Assembly: GCA_934371505.1 (NCBI GenBank)
Contig: CAKRNW010000085.1
Location: 1-10,031, forward strand
Source of the DNA: an uncultured Lachnospiraceae bacterium
GTDB taxonomy: Bacteria > Bacillota > Clostridia > Lachnospirales > Lachnospiraceae
Reading direction: 5' to 3'
Length of the DNA: 10,031 nucleotides
Positions 5,588-10,031 of the stretch are shown here, one piece after another. The translations under genes were made by a program, and so were the position numbers. Each line of letters begins with the position of its first letter. The first letter of the stretch is position 1. Below the pieces are notes generated by a model. It made no database searches, was not told the DNA's origin, and was given only the letters and a program-made list of their open reading frames with translations.

Positions 5588-5830
5588 TTATTTCTCTGCC
5601 AGCACCCTTAACTCCTCCACCAGTTCCAGATCCGACTGCGTCACCTTGAGATTGGTGGTAATCGGCTCTTCTCCCGGACGGGTCACGCTGATTTCAATAA
5701 TCGTTCCTTCCGGAACAGAGCTATGTCCCAAAAAGACAGCTTTCACAAAAGCCTCAAATTTGGGGTGATTCTGTGTGAATTTTTTTTTTGCTCCCATGAG
5801 TTTCATCAGAGCTGCAGGATTGAATGCCAT
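5588..5830 (-). CDS. Conserved-looking small protein of unknown function (80 aa)
   Basis: I do not recognise this family. The 80-residue product has no signal peptide or membrane segment. It reads as an amphipathic N-terminus (ALMKLMGAKKKF), a helix (HPKFEAFVKAVFLG), a short beta-like section (GTIIEISVTRP) and an acidic C-terminal helix (SDLELVEELRVLAEK). It starts 17 bases after the epimerase-like gene's stop, with AAAGGA (5842-5847) upstream, so the two genes probably share a transcript. Reading frame, ribosome site and spacing support a real gene. The codons for A14-K17 form a run of ten A residues (5780-5789), a potential slippage site. The frame continues open for 35 codons past the TAA. 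Confidence 0.8.
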   Translation of the reverse strand: MAFNPAALMKLMGAKKKFTQNHPKFEAFVKAVFLGHSSVPEGTIIEISVTRPGEEPITTNLKVTQSDLELVEELRVLAEK

Positions 5831-5847
5831 ATCTTCACCATTCCTTT

Positions 5848-6762
5848 CTAAATGTAAAGTGTAAAGCCATGCTGCCAGGTCTCCCCCTTAGCCACCTGGT
5901 TGGTATAAGGTCTTTCTTCTAATGTTCCCTCATACCCTTCCGTATCACAGACTCCCCACCAGGGTTCAATACATACATAAGAGGCATCCGACATGGGCAT
6001 GGACCAGATCCCCCATACCGGGCAGTCTGCTTCCATACGAATGTATTCCCTGCCCGCTGCATCTGCAATTCCAACCTCCCGGACGCCCTGATCTGCAAAG
6101 CACAGTGCATCCTTGTCAAAAATATGATCCACAATGGGAATCACGCCCTGTTTCATGGCAACTTCATACTGTTCTCCGGTAAGTAACCCCTTATGGACAT
6201 TGATTTCCGTTGCCTGCAGGCTGTCTGTCGCTAAGGGCTTATGGTTTTCTCCATAGAGATGGATGGTGCTGCCATCGGTGCGCTTGCCGGCACGTTTGCC
6301 ATTCACTAATAAGGGACAGGCAAAGGCAGGATGTCCTCCCAGGGAAAAGTACATGGGGTTCTCCCCTTTATTGGTAACACGATACTGTGCCTGAAGGGCT
6401 GCTCCCTCTAACCGATATTCCATTTCCAGACGGAAAGAGAAAGGGTATTTCTCTAAAGTGGTGTCATTGCTCTCAATGGCAAATACCACCCGGCTGTCTT
6501 CTTTTTCTGCCACAGCAAAATCCATGTCTCTGGCAAAACCGTGCTTTTCTGCCGGATAGGTCTGTCCCCCGTAACGGTAATTCTCCCCCTCTAGCTTTCC
6601 GATAAAGGGAAAAAGAATGGGGGAAGTTTTGCCCCAGTAGTTGGAATCCGCCTCCCACATAAGCTCCTGTCCGTCACTTTTTCTCATCAGGGATTTCAGT
6701 TCTGCGCCGTGTACTTTGATTTCGGCACGCAGTTCTCCGTTTTCTATGCTGATTGTCTCCAT
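5848..6762 (-). CDS. Aldose 1-epimerase (mutarotase) family protein, LacX/GalM-like
   Basis: A 304-residue cytosolic beta-sandwich enzyme of the galactose-mutarotase superfamily, which interconverts alpha and beta anomers of hexoses or hexose phosphates. Catalytic candidates are H74 (AEKHGFARD), H144 in LGGHPAFACP, and E266 in CIEPWWG, the usual general base position. The length matches the LacX-like subgroup better than classical GalM (about 340). The start has CGGAGG five bases upstream. It leads a two-gene unit with the 80-residue unknown protein. The promoter is an extended -10 inside a 25-bp palindrome (6789-6813), directly behind the ATP synthase terminator, which suggests its own regulator. 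No sugar-catabolism gene lies nearby, so the substrate is open. Confidence 0.9.
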   Translation of the reverse strand: METISIENGELRAEIKVHGAELKSLMRKSDGQELMWEADSNYWGKTSPILFPFIGKLEGENYRYGGQTYPAEKHGFARDMDFAVAEKEDSRVVFAIESNDTTLEKYPFSFRLEMEYRLEGAALQAQYRVTNKGENPMYFSLGGHPAFACPLLVNGKRAGKRTDGSTIHLYGENHKPLATDSLQATEINVHKGLLTGEQYEVAMKQGVIPIVDHIFDKDALCFADQGVREVGIADAAGREYIRMEADCPVWGIWSMPMSDASYVCIEPWWGVCDTEGYEGTLEERPYTNQVAKGETWQHGFTLYI

Positions 6763-6788
6763 AAAAGCCTCCGTTTTCTCTCATATTT

Positions 6789-6813
6789 TTATAATAACTA
6801 TTCGTTATTATAA
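6789..6813 (-). promoter_or_regulatory. Palindromic operator over an extended -10 promoter (epimerase unit)
   Basis: TTATAATAAC (6789-6798) and GTTATTATAA (6804-6813) are perfect 10-bp inverted arms around a five-base centre. On the minus strand the right arm supplies TATAAT (6807-6812), preceded by TGT, i.e. an extended TGnTATAAT -10. No good -35 is seen, as expected for extended -10 promoters. The predicted start near 6800 lies in the centre of the palindrome. A repressor dimer bound here would block the promoter. The palindrome and -10 are seen directly; regulation is inferred. Confidence 0.65.
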
Positions 6814-6818
6814 CATAA

Positions 6819-6848
6819 ATATCCCCGGACGGGAATGTCCGGGGATAT
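6819..6848 (-). terminator. Terminator of the ATP synthase operon
   Basis: A perfect 12-bp stem (6819-6830 with 6837-6848), GC-rich at its core, closes a six-base loop. It begins eight bases after the atpC stop codon. On the minus strand it is followed by a broken T-rich stretch (TTTATGTTAT), so release may be less than complete and some readthrough into the epimerase gene is possible. Confidence 0.8.
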
Positions 6849-6855
6849 AGGTTTC

Positions 6856-7269
6856 TTATGCTTTTGTTCTGTCTGCTTCCCGAAGTCTTGCCATGGCTCT
6901 CGCCATCGCCATCTTACTGCGGTGGTACTCCAGCATGCTCTGCTGTTGACGCATTGCCTCCTGGGCACGTTCGTAAGAGGCTTTCGCTCTTGCCACATCA
7001 ATCTCCTCCGGATACTCTGCAGTGGACACCAGCAGAATAAAACGGTTATGGGAAATTTCTGCCTGTCCTGCACCCACAGCAGCAGACTTCCAGGTTCCAT
7101 CCTCCAGCTGGAAACGGATTTCCCCGGTCTGTACGGCAATAATCATCTCCTGATGATTCGCCATAATCGCCAGTTCCCCATCCAGTGCCGGTACAATAAT
7201 GCACTGGATTTTTCCGCGGAAAAACACACGGCTGGCGGAAATAATATCTGCTCGAAAGAGTGTTGCCAT
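6856..7269 (-). CDS. atpC: F1Fo ATP synthase epsilon subunit
   Basis: A 137-residue central-stalk subunit that couples rotation to the c-ring and inhibits idle ATP hydrolysis. The N-terminal beta-sandwich runs over about 1-86 (RVFFRGKIQCIIVPALDGELAIMANH). A C-terminal helical hairpin follows (about 88-130). Residues 90-95, IDVARA, match the I/L-D-x-x-R-A motif that binds ATP in the epsilon subunit of thermophilic Bacillus PS3, and R101 follows in YERA. ATP sensing is therefore possible but inferred. The start has AGGAGG shortly upstream and lies 22 bases after the atpD stop. It is the last gene of the operon, as in the usual atp order. Confidence 0.96.
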   Translation of the reverse strand: MATLFRADIISASRVFFRGKIQCIIVPALDGELAIMANHQEMIIAVQTGEIRFQLEDGTWKSAAVGAGQAEISHNRFILLVSTAEYPEEIDVARAKASYERAQEAMRQQQSMLEYHRSKMAMARAMARLREADRTKA

Positions 7270-7291
7270 CTCTGCCTCCTATCCGGTATGA

Positions 7292-8677
7292 CTATAAAGT
7301 CTTGGCTTTTTCAGCCACTTCATCAATCGTACCTACGTTGAAAAAGGCTGCTTCCGGGTACTGATCCATCTCACCGTCCAGGATTGCCTTAAATCCGCGG
7401 ATGGTCTCAGCAATAGGCACATATTTACCGGACACACCGGTGAAATTCTCTGCCACATGGAAGGGCTGGGACAAAAATCTCTGGACTTTTCTCGCACGGT
7501 TTACGGTAACACGGTCTTCCTCAGACAGCTCCTCCATGCCAAGAATAGCGATGATATCCTGTAACTCTTTATACTTCTGTAAAGTTTCCTGTACGCGCCG
7601 GGCTACCTCATAATGCTCCTCACCGACCACATCCGGCTCCAGGATACGGGAGGTAGACTCCAGAGGGTCTACTGCAGGATAAATACCCTGCTCCACAATC
7701 TTTCTGGAAAGGACGGTGGTGGCATCCAGATGGGCAAACGTGGTGGCGGGTGCCGGGTCTGTCAGGTCATCGGCAGGCACATAAACCGCCTGAACGGATG
7801 TAACAGAACCATTTCTGGTGGATGTGATACGCTCCTGTAACTCACCCATCTCCGTTGCCAGGGTAGGCTGATAACCTACGGCAGAGGGCATACGTCCAAG
7901 TAACGCCGACACCTCGGAACCTGCCTGGGTGAAACGGAAGATATTATCGATGAATAACAGCACATCCTTATGCTGCTCGTCACGGAAATACTCTGCCATG
8001 GTCAGTCCGGTCTCCGCTACACGCATACGCGCTCCGGGGGGCTCGTTCATCTGACCAAACACTAAGGCGGTCTTTTCCAGTACGCCGGATTCCTTCATTT
8101 CTACCCAGAGGTCATTACCCTCACGGGAACGCTCGCCGACACCGGTAAAGATGGAATATCCACCATGCTCGGTTGCGATATTACGAATCAGCTCCTGAAT
8201 CAATACGGTTTTACCTACACCGGCACCACCGAAAAGACCAATTTTACCACCCTTTGCGTAAGGTGCTAACAGGTCGATAACCTTGATACCGGTCTCAAAC
8301 ATTTCCGCTACCGGACGCTGCTCCTCAAAAGAGGGCGGCTCTCTGTGGATGACCCACTTCTCGCCTTCGTTTGGCTGCTCACCATCATCGATGGCCTCAC
8401 CAAACACATTGAACAGACGGCCCAGGGTCTGCTCACCAACCGGAACCTTGATGCCGGAGCCGGTTGCAATTACCTCCATATCTCTGCAAAGACCATCACT
8501 GGATGCCAGCATGATACAGCGTACCGTGTTATCACCGATATGCTGTGCCACTTCCATGACCAGTTTTTTATCACCGTTCATGACCTCCAATGCGTCCTTG
8601 ATATGGGGAAGTTTACCATCAGGAAATTCCACGTCTACGACGGGTCCCATGATCTGTACGATTTTTCCCTTGTTCAT
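7292..8677 (-). CDS. atpD: F1Fo ATP synthase beta subunit (catalytic)
   Basis: A 461-residue catalytic subunit of the F1 sector at the inner face of the cytoplasmic membrane. The Walker A motif is GGAGVGKT (150-157, K156). The catalytic glutamate is E182 in GERSREGND. Walker B is VLLFIDNIF (D244). PSAVGYQPTLATEMG (264-278) is the conserved catalytic-interface segment. The DELSEED lever appears as EELSEED (382-388). The N-terminal barrel and full C-terminal helical domain are present and the length is normal. The start has AAAGGAG nine bases upstream, 17 bases after the atpG stop. The ion used (proton or sodium) depends on the c and a subunits, which are outside this window. Confidence 0.98.
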   Translation of the reverse strand: MNKGKIVQIMGPVVDVEFPDGKLPHIKDALEVMNGDKKLVMEVAQHIGDNTVRCIMLASSDGLCRDMEVIATGSGIKVPVGEQTLGRLFNVFGEAIDDGEQPNEGEKWVIHREPPSFEEQRPVAEMFETGIKVIDLLAPYAKGGKIGLFGGAGVGKTVLIQELIRNIATEHGGYSIFTGVGERSREGNDLWVEMKESGVLEKTALVFGQMNEPPGARMRVAETGLTMAEYFRDEQHKDVLLFIDNIFRFTQAGSEVSALLGRMPSAVGYQPTLATEMGELQERITSTRNGSVTSVQAVYVPADDLTDPAPATTFAHLDATTVLSRKIVEQGIYPAVDPLESTSRILEPDVVGEEHYEVARRVQETLQKYKELQDIIAILGMEELSEEDRVTVNRARKVQRFLSQPFHVAENFTGVSGKYVPIAETIRGFKAILDGEMDQYPEAAFFNVGTIDEVAEKAKTL

Positions 8678-8694
8678 ATCTATAACTCCTTTAG

Positions 8695-9603
8695 TTACCC
8701 TTGTGATTTCTTACGTTTCTGCGCTTTCGCGCCACCAATCACTTCTGTAATCTGCTGCGTAATCTGCGCCTGTCTGACCCTGTTGAACTGGATATTCAAG
8801 TCGTGCAGCATCGCCGCACTGGAATCATTGGCAGCCTGCATCGCCACCATACGGGCATTCTGCTCACTGCAGAAGGATTCCACCAGTGCCGCATAAATAA
8901 AACCGCCCACATAGTTGGGTACACAGTTGTCCAGCACAGCATCCAAAGAAGGCTCAAATGTAAAATCCTCCCGCCGTACATCCAGTGGAATTTTATGCTC
9001 CTCATCGAAGTCGGAACGGTACAGGGGCAACAAACGCTGGAACTCTGCTTCCACGGTCATACTGTTTAACATGCGTGTATAGATAACATACACTTCGTCA
9101 ATCTCATGGGCATTGTAATCTGCCAGGATTTTATTACAAATGATTCTGGCTCTGCCCAGGTTGGGGTTCTGCGCCGTGTACTGAAAATGCTCGTCGATGG
9201 GAATTCCCTTTGTGGTGAAATACTGTCTTCCCGCCTCTCCAACCACATAGAGACGGAAATTGTTGTCGTCCTCCATGAGTTTTTCTGCCATTTTCAGTAC
9301 ATTATGGTTGTAAGCACCAGCCAGTCCCTTATCCGCTGTCACCACGATATAGCCACGGCGTCTGTCCGGATTCCTATCATCCTCCTCCTGACTTTTGGAG
9401 AAGTATTTGTTGTTCAAATCCGGCACATGACGGAGCATCCTGGCAATCATTGCCTCCATGCCGAAAAAGAATGGCTCGGTGTCCTCTAAGTTTCTACGCG
9501 CCTTCTGCAATTTGGTGGATGAGATCAGATACATTGCGTTGGTGATTTTCCGGGTATCCTCGATACTGCTGATACGTTCCTGAATTTCTCTCGTATTCGC
9601 CAT
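8695..9603 (-). CDS. atpG: F1Fo ATP synthase gamma subunit
   Basis: A 302-residue rotor shaft of F1, slightly longer than the usual 285-290. The N-terminal coiled-coil helix has the conserved REIQERISSIEDTRKITNAM start. The central Rossmann-like part includes GYIVVTADKGLAGAYN. The C-terminal helix ends in ITQQITEVIGGAKA. The family signature expects Glu at the fourth position of that block, where this protein has Gln (Q284). An acidic/basic insertion (SKSQEEDDRNPDRRR, about 69-83) precedes the central domain and accounts for part of the extra length. GAGGTGA overlaps the atpA stop and lies about six bases before the ATG, so translation is closely linked to atpA. Confidence 0.97.
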   Translation of the reverse strand: MANTREIQERISSIEDTRKITNAMYLISSTKLQKARRNLEDTEPFFFGMEAMIARMLRHVPDLNNKYFSKSQEEDDRNPDRRRGYIVVTADKGLAGAYNHNVLKMAEKLMEDDNNFRLYVVGEAGRQYFTTKGIPIDEHFQYTAQNPNLGRARIICNKILADYNAHEIDEVYVIYTRMLNSMTVEAEFQRLLPLYRSDFDEEHKIPLDVRREDFTFEPSLDAVLDNCVPNYVGGFIYAALVESFCSEQNARMVAMQAANDSSAAMLHDLNIQFNRVRQAQITQQITEVIGGAKAQKRKKSQG

Positions 9604-9614
9604 CTATCTCACCT

Positions 9615-10031
9615 CTATTTTTCTGTTCCGGGCACAAACCGCTCTGCCTTAAACTTCGCAGCAGTCTCCACAATACGCTCCGCTGTCTCATCTTCCAGTC
9701 TGCCTGTGCCGGTCAGCTCGCTGATGATATCGGAATGTTCATTATGGAAGTATTCTAACATTTCTCCCTGGAAACGCTTTACATCCTTTAACTCCAGGTC
9801 CGCCATCAGTTTTCCACGGGTAGCGGCACACAGGGTAATAACCTGCTCTGCCATGGATAAGGGTCTGCTCAGGGGCTGCTTTAACAGCTCCATCAGGCTC
9901 TTACCATAAGCTAACTGGCTTGCTGTCGTGTCATCCAGATCGGAGGCAAACTGGGTAAATACTTCCATCTCACGGTACTGTGCCAGGTCGATACGCACGC
10001 TTCCGGCTGCCTTCTTCATCGCCTTGGTCTG
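9615..10031 (-). CDS. atpA: F1Fo ATP synthase alpha subunit, C-terminal part (partial)
   Basis: The last 138 residues of the alpha subunit; the gene continues past the right edge. The sequence enters with QTKAMKKAAGSVRIDLAQYREMEVF, the conserved segment at the start of the alpha C-terminal helical domain. It continues with FASDLDDTTASQLAYGKSLMELLKQP, typical of alpha rather than beta. The first full in-window ATG (10017-10019) is internal, not a start. The stop lies 11 bases before atpG, in the canonical atpA-atpG-atpD-atpC order. The nucleotide-binding domain is not in view. Confidence 0.96.
   Translation of the reverse strand, partial: QTKAMKKAAGSVRIDLAQYREMEVFTQFASDLDDTTASQLAYGKSLMELLKQPLSRPLSMAEQVITLCAATRGKLMADLELKDVKRFQGEMLEYFHNEHSDIISELTGTGRLEDETAERIVETAAKFKAERFVPGTEK

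Noticed and set aside
8283..8896. Two overlapping plus-strand frames (155 and 183 codons) opposite atpD and atpG
   Set aside because: Antisense to highly conserved ATP synthase genes; the low-complexity composition follows from the coding strand.
1..10031. CRISPR arrays, insertion sequences, tRNA or rRNA genes
   Set aside because: No spaced direct repeats, transposase frames, terminal inverted repeats or RNA gene signatures were seen on either strand.

Overview
The window looks like chromosomal DNA of a spore-forming, low-to-moderate GC Firmicute, most likely a Clostridia member of the Lachnospiraceae type. The evidence is an alpha/beta-type small acid-soluble spore protein with a sigma-G-like promoter, a perfect CIRCE operator (HrcA regulon), strong Shine-Dalgarno sites, a lipoprotein parvulin, and an F1-ATPase gene order atpA-atpG-atpD-atpC. 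The genus assignment is inference. No mobile element, CRISPR array, tRNA or rRNA was seen. Almost everything is on the minus strand; the one plus-strand gene encodes a CYTH-domain protein.

From left to right: (1) the first codons of a probably exported protein run off the left edge, with a promoter candidate that overlaps the terminator of the next gene. (2) A spore protein gene has its own sigma-G-like promoter, a large 5' stem-loop and a strong terminator. (3) htpG (Hsp90) has a CIRCE operator and a vegetative-type promoter. (4) A three-gene unit encodes a DJ-1/PfpI protein, a two-CBS-domain protein and a PrsA-like parvulin lipoprotein, with short gaps or overlap. (5) A divergent intergenic region rich in inverted repeats precedes the CYTH gene. 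(6) A two-gene unit holds an aldose 1-epimerase-like protein and an 80-residue protein of unknown function, behind an extended -10 promoter buried in a palindrome. (7) The end of the ATP synthase operon follows: atpC, atpD, atpG and the 3' end of atpA, closed by a 12-bp hairpin.

Functionally the left half groups protein quality control (HtpG, parvulin, DJ-1) next to sporulation. The right half is energy metabolism (F1 sector of ATP synthase) and sugar metabolism. The genes themselves are mostly recognisable housekeeping families. The less ordinary signals are regulatory: the CIRCE site upstream of the htpG -35 box, the spore-gene leader hairpin, the promoter inside a terminator, and the palindromes at the divergent and epimerase promoters.
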